Translations under genes and position numbers: made by a program
Notes under the pieces: model-generated
What the model saw: the letters and a program-made list of their open reading frames with translations, nothing else
Database searches by the model: none
Told to the model about the DNA's origin: nothing
From: Ramlibacter algicola
GTDB taxonomy: Bacteria > Pseudomonadota > Gammaproteobacteria > Burkholderiales > Burkholderiaceae_C
Direction: 5' to 3'
DNA: 64,000 bases
NCBI RefSeq assembly: GCF_016641735.1
Contig: NZ_JAEDAO010000001.1
Span: 3,720,001-3,784,000 of the forward strand
Shown: piece after piece, positions 25,155 through 33,487 of the stretch
Layout: each line of letters opens with the position of its first letter
Position numbering within the stretch: position 1 is the stretch's first letter

Positions 25155-26423
25155 TCAACGCTTGCGCCAAACGGCGGCGAAAAAGCCGTCCGTGTGGTGC
25201 CTGTGGGGCCACAACCGCAGGTAACTGCGGCCATCTTCCCCACCGGTGGTCAAGCCCGAACTGCCGAGCTTGAGGCCGTCGAGGATGTCGGCGACTGGCA
25301 ACTGCTCGAAGTCCGGGTGCGCCGAACTGAACGCTTGCGCGATGGTCTCGTTCTCCGGCGGCAGCAGGCTGCAGGTGGCGTAGACCAGCCGGCCGCCCGG
25401 CTTGACCAGGCGCGCGGCGCTGCCAAGGATCGCGTCCTGCTTGGCGGTCATCTCCGTCACGGCCTCGGGCGACTGGCGCCACTTCAGGTCCGGGTTGCGC
25501 CGCAGCGTCCCGAGCCCCGAGCACGGCGCGTCGACGATCACGCGATCGATCTTGCCGGCCAGCCGCTTGACGCGATCGTCGCGCTCGTGCGCGATCGCCG
25601 CCGGGTGCACGTTGCTCAGCTTGCTGCGGGCCAGGCGCGGCTTGAGCGCGTCCAGGCGGTGCGCGGACACGTCGAAGGCATACAGCCGCCCCGTGTTGCG
25701 CATCGCCGCGCCGATGGCCAGCGTCTTGCCGCCGGCGCCGGCGCAGAAGTCCACCACCATCTCGCCGCGCCGCGCCTCGAGCAGCAGCGCGAGCAGTTGC
25801 GAGCCCTCGTCCTGCACCTCGATCGCGCCGCGCGCGAACGCGTCCAGCTTCGTCAGCGCAGGCTTGTCCGCGAGCCGGATGCCCCAGGGCGAGTACGGCG
25901 TGGGGTTGCCCTTGATGCCGGCCAGCTTCAATTCGTGCACTACGTCCTCGCGCTTGTCGGTCAGCGCATTCACTCGCAGGTCCAGCGGTGCGGGTTGCAG
26001 CATCGCGTCCGACAGCGCCCAGAACTCGTCACCCAGTTGCGCCTTGAGCGGGTCGACCAGCCATTCCGGCAGGTTGTGGCGATGGCGTTCGAGCAGGTCC
26101 TTCGGGTCGATCGCGTCGCATTCGTCGACCCAGCGCCGCTCCTGCTCGTCGAGCGCCGACTTCAGGAAGTCGCGCGGCCCCTGGAACGCCAGGATCGCGA
26201 TGCGGCGCGCCTTCGGCCCCCGCCCCGATGGCGCCAGGTGGTCGTAGTACAGCTTGCGGCGCAGTGCCTCGTACGTGGTCTCGGCCAGCGTCGCGCGCTC
26301 GCGCGGCCCCAGCGAGCGGTGCTCGCGGAAGAAGCGCGACACGACGGCGTCGGCGGGATGGTCCAGGCGCAGCACCTGCTCCAGCAGGTCGGCGCACGCG
26401 TCCAGCAAGGCTTTGGGGTGCAT
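25155..26423 (-). CDS. RsmB/NOP2-type rRNA (cytosine-C5) methyltransferase
   Basis: 422 residues. An N-terminal NusB-like helical RNA-binding part is followed by the SAM motif CAGAGGKT and the two cysteines of m5C methyltransferases ([15 protein letters not shown] and [10 protein letters not shown]). It probably methylates 16S rRNA. The start ATG at 26423 lies 2 bases after the purN stop, so the two genes are co-transcribed. Confidence 0.93.
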   Translation of the reverse strand: MHPKALLDACADLLEQVLRLDHPADAVVSRFFREHRSLGPRERATLAETTYEALRRKLYYDHLAPSGRGPKARRIAILAFQGPRDFLKSALDEQERRWVDECDAIDPKDLLERHRHNLPEWLVDPLKAQLGDEFWALSDAMLQPAPLDLRVNALTDKREDVVHELKLAGIKGNPTPYSPWGIRLADKPALTKLDAFARGAIEVQDEGSQLLALLLEARRGEMVVDFCAGAGGKTLAIGAAMRNTGRLYAFDVSAHRLDALKPRLARSKLSNVHPAAIAHERDDRVKRLAGKIDRVIVDAPCSGLGTLRRNPDLKWRQSPEAVTEMTAKQDAILGSAARLVKPGGRLVYATCSLLPPENETIAQAFSSAHPDFEQLPVADILDGLKLGSSGLTTGGEDGRSYLRLWPHRHHTDGFFAAVWRKR

Positions 26424-26425
26424 GG

Positions 26426-27004
26426 TCAGGCGCGCAGGACGCGTTCGATCGCGCGCGGGTAGATCTGGTGTTCCTGCGTCAGCACGCGCGCGGCCAGCGT
26501 CGCCTCGGTGTCGCCTTCGAGAACGGGTACGACGGCCTGCTCGAGGATCGGTCCGTGATCGAGTTCGGCGGTCACCTGGTGCACGGTGGCACCGGCGACC
26601 TTGCAACCCGCCTCGATGGCGCGGCGGTGCGTGTGCAGGCCCGGAAATGCGGGCAGCAGCGAGGGATGGATGTTCAGCAGCCGGCCGGCGTAGCGCTCGA
26701 CGAACTGCGGCGTGAGGATGCGCATGAAGCCGGCCAGCGCCACGAGCACGGGCTCATGGCGGTCGATCTCGGCGGCGAGCGCAGCATCGAAGGCTTCGCG
26801 CGACGCATAGGCCTTGTGGTCGACGACCGCCGTCGCGATGCCCTGCTCGCGTGCGAACGCCAGGCCGCCGGCGTCTGCCCGGTTGCTGACAACGGCGGAC
26901 ACGCGTGCGCCGAAGCGCTGCAGCCAATCGCCGCGCCGCGACGCGCGCACGATCGCGGCCATGTTGGAGCCGCCGCCGGAGATCAGAATCACGATGTTCT
27001 TCAT
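26426..27004 (-). CDS. purN: Phosphoribosylglycinamide formyltransferase
   Basis: 192 residues with the N-terminal ISGGGSNM phosphate-binding loop, the [12 protein letters not shown] motif holding the catalytic Asn/His, and the [13 protein letters not shown] stretch with the catalytic Asp. It transfers formyl from 10-formyl-THF to GAR in purine synthesis. It diverges from the yceH-like gene with only 27 bases between start codons. Confidence 0.96.
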   Translation of the reverse strand: MKNIVILISGGGSNMAAIVRASRRGDWLQRFGARVSAVVSNRADAGGLAFAREQGIATAVVDHKAYASREAFDAALAAEIDRHEPVLVALAGFMRILTPQFVERYAGRLLNIHPSLLPAFPGLHTHRRAIEAGCKVAGATVHQVTAELDHGPILEQAVVPVLEGDTEATLAARVLTQEHQIYPRAIERVLRA

Positions 27005-27031
27005 GCCAGGACCGATTGTCCCATCCCGCCC

Positions 27032-27688
27032 ATGCGTCCCCTGACCGACATCGAAGCCCGCGTGCTGGGCACCCTCATGGAAAAGGCCAGGACGGTGCCG
27101 GACAGCTATCCGCTGTCGCTCAACGCCGTGGTCTCCGGCTGCAACCAGAAAAGCAGCCGCGAGCCCGTGATGAACGTGGCCGAGCCGCAGGCGCAGGAGG
27201 CGCTCGACGCGCTGCGGCACCTGTCGCTGGTGATGGAAAGCAGCGGCAGCCGCGTGACGCGCTACGAGCACAACGTGCCGCGGGTGCTGGGCATCCCCGA
27301 CCAGTCCGCCGCGCTCATCGGCCTGTTGCTGCTGCGCGGGCCGCAGACGGCCGGCGAACTGCGCATCAACACCGAGCGCTGGCACCGCTTCGCGGACATC
27401 TCCTCCGTCGAGGCCTTCCTGGTCGAGCTGGAAGAGCGGGCGGAGGCCAAGGGCGGCCCGCTGGTTGTCCGCCTGCCCCGGGCGCCGGGAGCGCGCGAAC
27501 AGCGCTGGGCCCACCTGCTCGCCGGCCCGGTCGAGTTCGCCGCGGCGCCGGCGCCGGCCGCGGCAGCGCCGTCGGACGGACTGGAAGCACGCGTCGCGCT
27601 GCTGGAAGCCGAGGCCGCGCAGCTGCGTGAAGAACTGCAGGCACTGCGCGACCACCTCGGCTTGTCACGGCCTGGACAGGACGGCTAG
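27032..27688 (+). CDS. YceH-like DUF480 protein
   Basis: 218 residues. The DUF480 winged-helix pair begins [20 protein letters not shown], includes [16 protein letters not shown] and the [13 protein letters not shown] segment, and ends in a Leu/Glu-rich coiled-coil (about 183-212). The molecular role of YceH is not settled. The ATG at 27032 fixes the canonical start. Confidence 0.92.
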   Translation: MRPLTDIEARVLGTLMEKARTVPDSYPLSLNAVVSGCNQKSSREPVMNVAEPQAQEALDALRHLSLVMESSGSRVTRYEHNVPRVLGIPDQSAALIGLLLLRGPQTAGELRINTERWHRFADISSVEAFLVELEERAEAKGGPLVVRLPRAPGAREQRWAHLLAGPVEFAAAPAPAAAAPSDGLEARVALLEAEAAQLREELQALRDHLGLSRPGQDG

Positions 27689-27737
27689 CACGCGCGTGCT
27701 AAAACTGCCGGCTGCACCGAACACGGAGACATCCACC

Positions 27738-28919
27738 ATGGATTTGGCCTTCACGCCCGAGGAACAGAAGTTCCGGGAAGAGATCCGCGCCTGGGTGCGC
27801 GAGAACCTGCCGCAGGACATCGCGCACAAGGTGCACAACAGCCTGCACCTCACGCGCGACGACATGCAGCGCTGGGCGAAGATCCTGGGCAAGAAGGGCT
27901 GGCTGGGCTACGGCTGGCCCAAGCAGTTCGGCGGCCCCGGCTGGAACGCGGTGCAGAAGCACCTGTTCGAGGAAGAGACCGCGCTGGCGGGCGCGCCACG
28001 CATCGTGCCGTTCGGCCCGGTGATGGTGGCGCCGGTGATCATGGCCTTCGGCAGCCCCGAGCAGCAGAAGCGCTTCCTGCCCGGCATCGCCAGCGGCGAA
28101 GTCTGGTGGAGCCAGGGCTACAGCGAGCCGGGCTCGGGCTCGGACCTCGCGTCGCTGAAGACCCGCGCCGAGCGCAAGGGCGACAAGTACATCGTCAATG
28201 GCCAGAAGACCTGGACCACGCTCGGCCAGTACGGCGACTGGATGTTCAACCTGGTGCGCACCAGCACCGAGGGCAAGCCGCAGACCGGCATCTCCTTCCT
28301 GCTCCTGGACATGAAGACGCCGGGTGTCACGGTGCGACCGATCATCATGATGGACGGCGGCCACGAGGTGAACGAGGTGTTCTTCGACAACGTCGAAGTG
28401 CCCGCGGAAAACCTGATCGGCGAGGAGAACAAGGGCTGGACCTACGCCAAGCACCTGCTGTCGCACGAGCGCACCAACATCGCCGACGTCAACCGCGCCA
28501 AGCGCGAGCTCGAGCGGCTCAAGCGCATCGCGAAGGCCGAGGGCGTGTACGACGACATGCGCTTCCGCGACGAGATCGCGCGGCTGGAAGTCGACGTCGT
28601 CGCCCTCGAGATGCTGGTGCTGCGCGTGCTGTCGGCCGAGAAGTCGGGCAAGAACGCGCTCGACATCGCGGGCCTGCTGAAGATCAAGGGCAGCGAGATC
28701 CAGCAGCGCTACACCGAGCTGATGATGCTGGCGGGCGGCCCGTTCAGCGTGCCCTTCATCCGCGAAGCGATGGAAGCCGGCTGGCAGGGCGACTTCCCCG
28801 GCGGCGCGCTCGGCCTGGCGCCGCTGGCGGCCACCTACCTCAACATGCGCAAGACCACGATCTACGGCGGGTCCAACGAGGTCCAGCGCAACATCATCGC
28901 GCAGACCGTCCTCGGCTGA
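27738..28919 (+). CDS. Acyl-CoA dehydrogenase (pimeloyl-CoA dehydrogenase large-subunit type)
   Basis: 393 residues, full-length acyl-CoA dehydrogenase. It has the FAD-contacting QGYSEPGSGSDLASL loop and the C-terminal YGGSNEVQRNIIAQ signature. The catalytic-base region differs from short-chain enzymes, as in the two-subunit PimC/PimD-like family. It is followed 16 bases later by a second, shorter dehydrogenase, so the two likely form a heteromeric enzyme. The substrate (dicarboxyl-CoA or other) is not proven. Confidence 0.92.
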   Translation: MDLAFTPEEQKFREEIRAWVRENLPQDIAHKVHNSLHLTRDDMQRWAKILGKKGWLGYGWPKQFGGPGWNAVQKHLFEEETALAGAPRIVPFGPVMVAPVIMAFGSPEQQKRFLPGIASGEVWWSQGYSEPGSGSDLASLKTRAERKGDKYIVNGQKTWTTLGQYGDWMFNLVRTSTEGKPQTGISFLLLDMKTPGVTVRPIIMMDGGHEVNEVFFDNVEVPAENLIGEENKGWTYAKHLLSHERTNIADVNRAKRELERLKRIAKAEGVYDDMRFRDEIARLEVDVVALEMLVLRVLSAEKSGKNALDIAGLLKIKGSEIQQRYTELMMLAGGPFSVPFIREAMEAGWQGDFPGGALGLAPLAATYLNMRKTTIYGGSNEVQRNIIAQTVLG

Positions 28920-28935
28920 CCTCGGGAGCAAAGAC

Positions 28936-30051
28936 ATGGATTTCGATTTCTCCGACGACCAGGAACAGCTGCGCGATGCGGTGCGCAAGTGGGTGGACCG
29001 CAGCTACGACTTCGAGCGCCGCCGTGCGGCCGTGCGCGCCGGCGGCTTCGACCGCAAGACCTACGGCGAGCTCGCCGAGCTGGGCCTGACCGGCCTGTAC
29101 ATCCCCGAGGACCACGGCGGCATGGGCATGGGCCCGGTCGAAGGCATGGTGGTGATGGAGGAACTCGGCCGGGGCATCGTGCTGGAGCCGGTCGCGCAGG
29201 CGCTCATCGCCGGTGCCGTGGTCAGTGGCTACGGCGGCGACGACGTGAAGTCGGCCTGGCTGGCGAAGATCGGCAGCGGCGAAGCGCTGGTGGTGCTCGC
29301 GCACGTGGAGCGCAAGGGCCGCTACCGCCTCGACGCCTGCGAAGCGCAGGCCACGCAACAAGGCGGCTCGTGGTCCGTCACGGGCACCAAGAGCCTCGTG
29401 CCGGCGGGTGACCAGGCGGATGCCTTCCTCGTGCCCGCGAAGGCGAACGGCAAGATCGCGTTGTTCCTCGTCGAGCGTGCCGGCAAGGGCGTGACGGCCA
29501 ACGGCTACGTCTGCCTGGACGGCAGCCGCGCGGCGGAAGTGAAGTTCGACGGCGCGCCGGCGACGCTGGTGACCAACGACGGCCTGACGGCGCTGGAACA
29601 TGCGGTCGACGTCGGCATCGCCGCGGTGTGCGCCGAGGGCGTCGGCGCGATCGACAAGACGATGGCGCTGACCGCGGAGTACATGAACACGCGCAAGCAA
29701 TTCGGCGTGCCGATCGCCAGCTTCCAGGCGCTGCGCCACCGCATGGCGGACATGAAGATGCAGCAGGAGCTGGCCCGCTCCATGAGCTACTACGCGAGCC
29801 TGAAGCTCAATGCGCCGGCGGACGAACGCCGTCGTGCATTGGCGCGAGCCAAGTACCAGCTGGGCGTGGCGATGCGCTTCGTCGGCCAGAACTCGGTGCA
29901 GCTGCACGGCGGCATCGGCGTGACCGACGAATACGTGGGCAGCCACTACTTCAAGAAGCTGACGCAGCTGGAACTGACCTTCGGCGACACGCTGCACCAC
30001 CTGGGCGAGGTGTCGGCCCGCATGCAGGACACCGCGGGCGTGTTCGCCTGA
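28936..30051 (+). CDS. Acyl-CoA dehydrogenase (pimeloyl-CoA dehydrogenase small-subunit type)
   Basis: 371 residues. It starts MDFDFSDDQEQLRDAVRKWV and ends in the HGGIGVTDEYVGSHYFKKL region typical of PimD-like subunits. It lacks the strong SGSD loop of its partner, as expected for the second subunit. The two genes are adjacent in the same orientation and end at a clear terminator, giving a two-gene operon. Confidence 0.91.
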   Translation: MDFDFSDDQEQLRDAVRKWVDRSYDFERRRAAVRAGGFDRKTYGELAELGLTGLYIPEDHGGMGMGPVEGMVVMEELGRGIVLEPVAQALIAGAVVSGYGGDDVKSAWLAKIGSGEALVVLAHVERKGRYRLDACEAQATQQGGSWSVTGTKSLVPAGDQADAFLVPAKANGKIALFLVERAGKGVTANGYVCLDGSRAAEVKFDGAPATLVTNDGLTALEHAVDVGIAAVCAEGVGAIDKTMALTAEYMNTRKQFGVPIASFQALRHRMADMKMQQELARSMSYYASLKLNAPADERRRALARAKYQLGVAMRFVGQNSVQLHGGIGVTDEYVGSHYFKKLTQLELTFGDTLHHLGEVSARMQDTAGVFA

Positions 30052-30071
30052 AGGCGAGCCGCTCCTGCACA

Positions 30072-30100
30072 ATGCCCGCGCACCCCGCGGGCATTTTTTT
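30072..30100 (+). terminator. Rho-independent terminator after the dehydrogenase pair
   Basis: ATGCCCGCG, loop CACCC, CGCGGGCAT and a run of seven or more T. One of the strongest terminators in the window. Confidence 0.93.
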
Positions 30101-30127
30101 GCCCCGAAGAACGACAAGGAGACATCG

Positions 30128-31510
30128 ATGACCACCCGCCGCCACGCCCTGCTGGCGATCACGGCCGCCGCCGCGCTCGCCGCCTGCGCTTCCAACCCAT
30201 CGACCGCCACGCGCGCCGACCTGCCGCCGATCGTGTTCGTGCACGGCAACGGCGACAGCGCGTCGATCTGGACGACGACGCTGTGGCGCTTCGAGTCGAA
30301 CGGCTGGCCGCGCGACCGCCTGCATGCCATCGACGTGCCCTACCCGCTCGCGCGCGACGACGACACCGTCGCGCAACCCGGCCGCACGTCGAGCGCGGAA
30401 CACATGGCCTACCTCAAGGCGGAAGTCGACAAGGTCCTCGCGCGCACCGGCGCGAAGCAGGTCGTCCTGGTCGCCAACTCGCGCGGCGGCGCCGCGGTGC
30501 GCAACTACATCCAGAACGGGGGCGGCGCGCCGTTCGTGAGCCACGCCATCCTCGGCGGTACGCCCAACCACGGCGTGTGGGCCGATCCGGCGTTCTCGCC
30601 CCGCAGCGAGTTCAACGGGGCAGGTCCGTTCCTCACCGCGCTGAACGCGCCCAAGGACGCGGCCGGGAACGAGGTCACGGGTCCGGTGAAGTGGATGACG
30701 ATCCGCTCGGACAAGAACGACAAGTTCGCGCAGCCCGACGGCCAGTGGATCGGCCGCCGTGGCCAACCCACGAACGTCACCCACGAAGGGCCCGCGCTCA
30801 AGGGCGCCGAGAACGTGGTGATCCCGCGCATCGACCACCGCGAGACCGCGTTCTCGCCGGCCGCGTTCGAGGCCATGCACCGCTTCATCACGGGAAAGGC
30901 ACCTGCGACGACGGCCATCGTGCCGGAGCACAGGGTCGTGCTCTCGGGCAAGGTAAGCGGGCTCGGCCTGTCGTCGACCAACCCGGCCAGCGGCAACTAC
31001 GCCAACAACCTGCCCTTGCCCGGCGCGAAGCTGGAAGTGTTCGCCATCGACCCGGTGCAGGGCGAGCGCCGCGGCGCCGCCGTGCACACACAGGTCGTGG
31101 GCGCGGACGGCCAGTGGGGCCCTTTCAACGCGGATCCGCAATCGCGCTACGAGTTCGTGCTCAGCGCGCCGGGCTACGCGACGACGCACATCTACCGCAG
31201 CCCGTTCCCGCGCTCCAGCACCATCGTCAACATGCGCCCCGAGCGCGTGCCCGAGGCGGACAGGAACGCGCCGGCGCTCGCCATCATGAGCCGCCCGCGC
31301 GGCTACCTCGACCCGGGCCGCGACAAGATGGCGTTCGATGGCCAGTCGCCGCCCCCCGGCGCGGTGCCCGGTGCGGGCGTCGCGTCCTCGCGCCTGAAGC
31401 CCACCGGCCTGCCGCGCCCCATCGTCGCCGAGTTCAACGGCGAGCGCGTCGTCGGCCGGACCTGGCCGCTGGCCGAAGGCCACGTGAGCGTGCTGGAACT
31501 GCACTACTGA
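30128..31510 (+). CDS. Secreted lipoprotein alpha/beta hydrolase (lipase-like)
   Basis: 460 residues. The start MTTRRHALLAITAAAALAAC has a twin Arg and a lipobox LAAC with C20, so it is probably a lipoprotein. The alpha/beta hydrolase core has VFVHGNG (oxyanion side) and a nucleophile at S118 in VLVANSRGG, an ANSRG variant of GxSxG. Residues after about 260 form a Pro-rich second domain of unknown role. AAGGAG lies just upstream. It stands alone, so the substrate is unknown. Confidence 0.87.
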   Translation: MTTRRHALLAITAAAALAACASNPSTATRADLPPIVFVHGNGDSASIWTTTLWRFESNGWPRDRLHAIDVPYPLARDDDTVAQPGRTSSAEHMAYLKAEVDKVLARTGAKQVVLVANSRGGAAVRNYIQNGGGAPFVSHAILGGTPNHGVWADPAFSPRSEFNGAGPFLTALNAPKDAAGNEVTGPVKWMTIRSDKNDKFAQPDGQWIGRRGQPTNVTHEGPALKGAENVVIPRIDHRETAFSPAAFEAMHRFITGKAPATTAIVPEHRVVLSGKVSGLGLSSTNPASGNYANNLPLPGAKLEVFAIDPVQGERRGAAVHTQVVGADGQWGPFNADPQSRYEFVLSAPGYATTHIYRSPFPRSSTIVNMRPERVPEADRNAPALAIMSRPRGYLDPGRDKMAFDGQSPPPGAVPGAGVASSRLKPTGLPRPIVAEFNGERVVGRTWPLAEGHVSVLELHY

Positions 31511-31589
31511 TCGCGTGCAGCGGCGCGGCCCCCTCGACGGCCTGCACGGCCGCCGCAGCTGGCGCAAGACCCATGAGCAATGATCCGCT

Positions 31590-31613
31590 CCCTCTCCCCC
31601 TCGGGGGAGAGGG
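31590..31613. repeat. Dispersed GC-rich palindrome (CCCTCTCCCCC-TC-GGGGGAGAGGG)
   Basis: A perfect 11-base stem with a 2-base centre, followed by GCTGGGGCGAGGG. It matches a type of intergenic palindrome seen in many gamma- and betaproteobacteria. It lies between the convergent lipase and HNH genes. Confidence 0.75.
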
Positions 31614-31662
31614 CTGGGGCGAGGGGGTTCGTGAGGAGAGTGTTGCTACATGAGCGGAAGGA

Positions 31663-31690
31663 GTCTCGGCTTCACGAGTGAAGCCGAGAC
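31663..31690. repeat. 28-bp palindrome over the HNH gene stop
   Basis: GTCTCGGCTTCAC, centre GA, GTGAAGCCGAGAC: a perfect 13-base stem. The HNH gene's TGA (31674-31672) lies within it, so the last five codons form one arm. No T tract follows on the minus strand. Confidence 0.85.
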
Positions 31691-32244
31691 GTCTTCGGCA
31701 AATGAGCCATGAGGAATTCCATCTGGTCCGCCAGGATCCGGCGGTTCCTCAGGATGAAGTCTTCCCACAGGCTGGGCACGTACGGCGCGTACACGAGCGG
31801 CATGTGCGCCTGCTCGGGCGTGCGGTTGCTCTTGCGGTGGTTGCAGGCCCGGCACGCCGTGACCACGTTCATCCAGTGGTCCTTGCCGTTCTGCGCGAAC
31901 GGGATGATGTGCTCGCGCGTGAGCTCGTGCTCGGCGAAGTGGTCGCCGCAGTACGCGCAGACGTTGCGGTCGCGCGCGAAGAGCTTGCCGTTGGTGAGGC
32001 CGGGCTTGAGGTCGAACGGGTTGATGTTCGGCACGCCCTTGGTGCCGATGATGCTGCTGACCGTGATGCAGGACTGGCGCCCCGTGACCGCGTTGTGCCC
32101 GCCGCGGAACACGGCGATCTCCGCCCCGGCCTCCCAGCGCACCTCATCGGCGGCGTAGTGCAGCACGGCCTGCTCGAGAGAGATCCACGATTGCGGCAAT
32201 CCCTGGGCGGACAGCTTCAAGACCTTCAACGAACGCTCCTTCAT
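31672..32244 (-). CDS. HNH endonuclease family protein
   Basis: 190 residues. A zinc-HNH module covers about residues 94-138: C96-x2-C99, then the E111-H112 catalytic pair, N126, and C131-x2-C134 with H136. About 90 residues precede it without a recognised domain. The ATG at 32244 gives the family-like start MKERSLKVLKLS. HNH proteins of this size occur as lone chromosomal genes in Burkholderiales and their cellular role is not established. Nothing around it suggests restriction or defence. Confidence 0.88.
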   Translation of the reverse strand: MKERSLKVLKLSAQGLPQSWISLEQAVLHYAADEVRWEAGAEIAVFRGGHNAVTGRQSCITVSSIIGTKGVPNINPFDLKPGLTNGKLFARDRNVCAYCGDHFAEHELTREHIIPFAQNGKDHWMNVVTACRACNHRKSNRTPEQAHMPLVYAPYVPSLWEDFILRNRRILADQMEFLMAHLPKTSRLHS

Positions 32245-32280
32245 CGACACGCGACCAACGGGGAACGGAACAGCAAGCAC

Positions 32281-32286
32281 AATATA
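32281..32286 (-). promoter_or_regulatory. Possible -10 element of the HNH gene
   Basis: TATATT on the minus strand, 37 bases before the HNH start, stands out in otherwise GC-rich sequence between the divergent HNH and ribF genes. No convincing -35 is visible. Confidence 0.3.
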
Positions 32287-32366
32287 CCCTGATTGGGTGG
32301 CGGTTGGCCGCGCGGCGCACGTTGCGGCGCGCCGGCCCGCTATCAAAACAATACCAACGCGCCCGC

Positions 32367-33365
32367 ATGCAGATCTTCCGCGGCTTCCACCACCCAGGCA
32401 TCGCCAAGGCCTGTGCGCTGACGATCGGCAACTTCGACGGCGTGCACCGCGGCCACCAGGCCATGCTGGCGCTGCTGAACAGCGAGGCGCGCCACCGGGG
32501 CGTCCCCAGCTGCGTGCTGACCTTCGAGCCCCATCCGCGCGACTATTTCGCCCGCGTGGCGCGCAAGCCCGAATTGGCGCCGGCGCGCATCGCGACGCTG
32601 CGCGACAAGCTGTCGGAACTGGCCACCTGCGGCGTGGACCAGTGCGTCGTGCTCCCGTTCGATGGACGCCTGTCCAGCCAGGGACCCGACGCCTTCATCG
32701 ACGAGGTGCTGGTGCGCGGGCTCGGCGCCAGGTACGTGCTGGTGGGCGACGACTTCCGCTTCGGCGCGCGCCGCGCCGGCGACTACGCGATGCTCGATGC
32801 GGCCGGCCAGGCCAAGGGCTTCGACGTCGCGCGCATGAACAGCTACGAGGTGCGCAACCTGCGCGTGTCCAGTTCGGCGGTGCGCGAAGCGCTGGGCCGC
32901 GGCGACCTGGAGACCGTCGACGCACTGCTGGGCCGGCACTATGCGATCAGTGGTCACGTGGTCCATGGCCGCAAGCTCGGCCGCGACCTGGGCTTCCCGA
33001 CGCTGAACCTGCGCTTCTCGCACTGGAAGCCGGCGGCCAGCGGCATCTTCGTCGTGCAGGTCCATGGCCTGTCGGACGAGCCGCTCCCCGGCGTGGCCAA
33101 CCTGGGGATCCGCCCCTCGCTGGACCCCGACGACGTCAACGGCGGGCGCGTGCTGCTGGAGACGCATTGCCTGGACTGGCCCGCAACGCTGGGCCAGCAG
33201 GGGGGCTACGGTAAAATCATCCAGGTGGACCTGCTGCACAAACTGCACGACGAGCTGAAGTACGACAGCCTGGAAGCGCTGCGTGCCGGCATCGCGCGCG
33301 ACGGCGACGCCGGCCGCGCGTACTTCGCGTCCACCCGCCGCCAGACCACGCGCGACCGAATTTAG
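32367..33365 (+). CDS. ribF: Bifunctional riboflavin kinase / FAD synthetase
   Basis: 332 residues. The N-terminal FMN adenylyltransferase domain has [13 protein letters not shown] and FEPHP. The C-terminal riboflavin kinase domain starts near residue 190 with [15 protein letters not shown]. It makes FMN and FAD. The ATG at 32367 was chosen over an upstream ATG at 32304 because the family begins at this point. ileS and lspA follow downstream, a common neighbourhood. Confidence 0.95.
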   Translation: MQIFRGFHHPGIAKACALTIGNFDGVHRGHQAMLALLNSEARHRGVPSCVLTFEPHPRDYFARVARKPELAPARIATLRDKLSELATCGVDQCVVLPFDGRLSSQGPDAFIDEVLVRGLGARYVLVGDDFRFGARRAGDYAMLDAAGQAKGFDVARMNSYEVRNLRVSSSAVREALGRGDLETVDALLGRHYAISGHVVHGRKLGRDLGFPTLNLRFSHWKPAASGIFVVQVHGLSDEPLPGVANLGIRPSLDPDDVNGGRVLLETHCLDWPATLGQQGGYGKIIQVDLLHKLHDELKYDSLEALRAGIARDGDAGRAYFASTRRQTTRDRI

Positions 33366-33390
33366 AAGCGGGAGCTTCCGCTCGCTGCCC

Positions 33391-33471
33391 CTCGACAAGC
33401 TCAGGGCGAACGGATCCCGCTGCCGCTGATCGCCCCCTGGAGCGCGCTCCGTCCGGGCTGAGCCTGTCAAG
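33391..33471. repeat. Inverted pair of dispersed repeats (CTCGACAAGCTCAGGGCGAACGGA family)
   Basis: The unit at 33391-33414 and the inverted unit at 33448-33471 match at 19 of 24 positions, with a 33-base loop. The unit looks like the TTCGACAAGCTCAGGGCGAACGG element common in intergenic regions of beta- and gammaproteobacteria. It lies between ribF and ileS. Confidence 0.75.
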
Positions 33472-33487
33472 CCCTGCGAGCTTTGCG

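Noticed and set aside
31672..32244. HNH gene as part of a restriction, defence or homing system
   Set aside because: No methyltransferase, toxin, intron or phage gene accompanies it; neighbours are housekeeping genes and the composition matches them.
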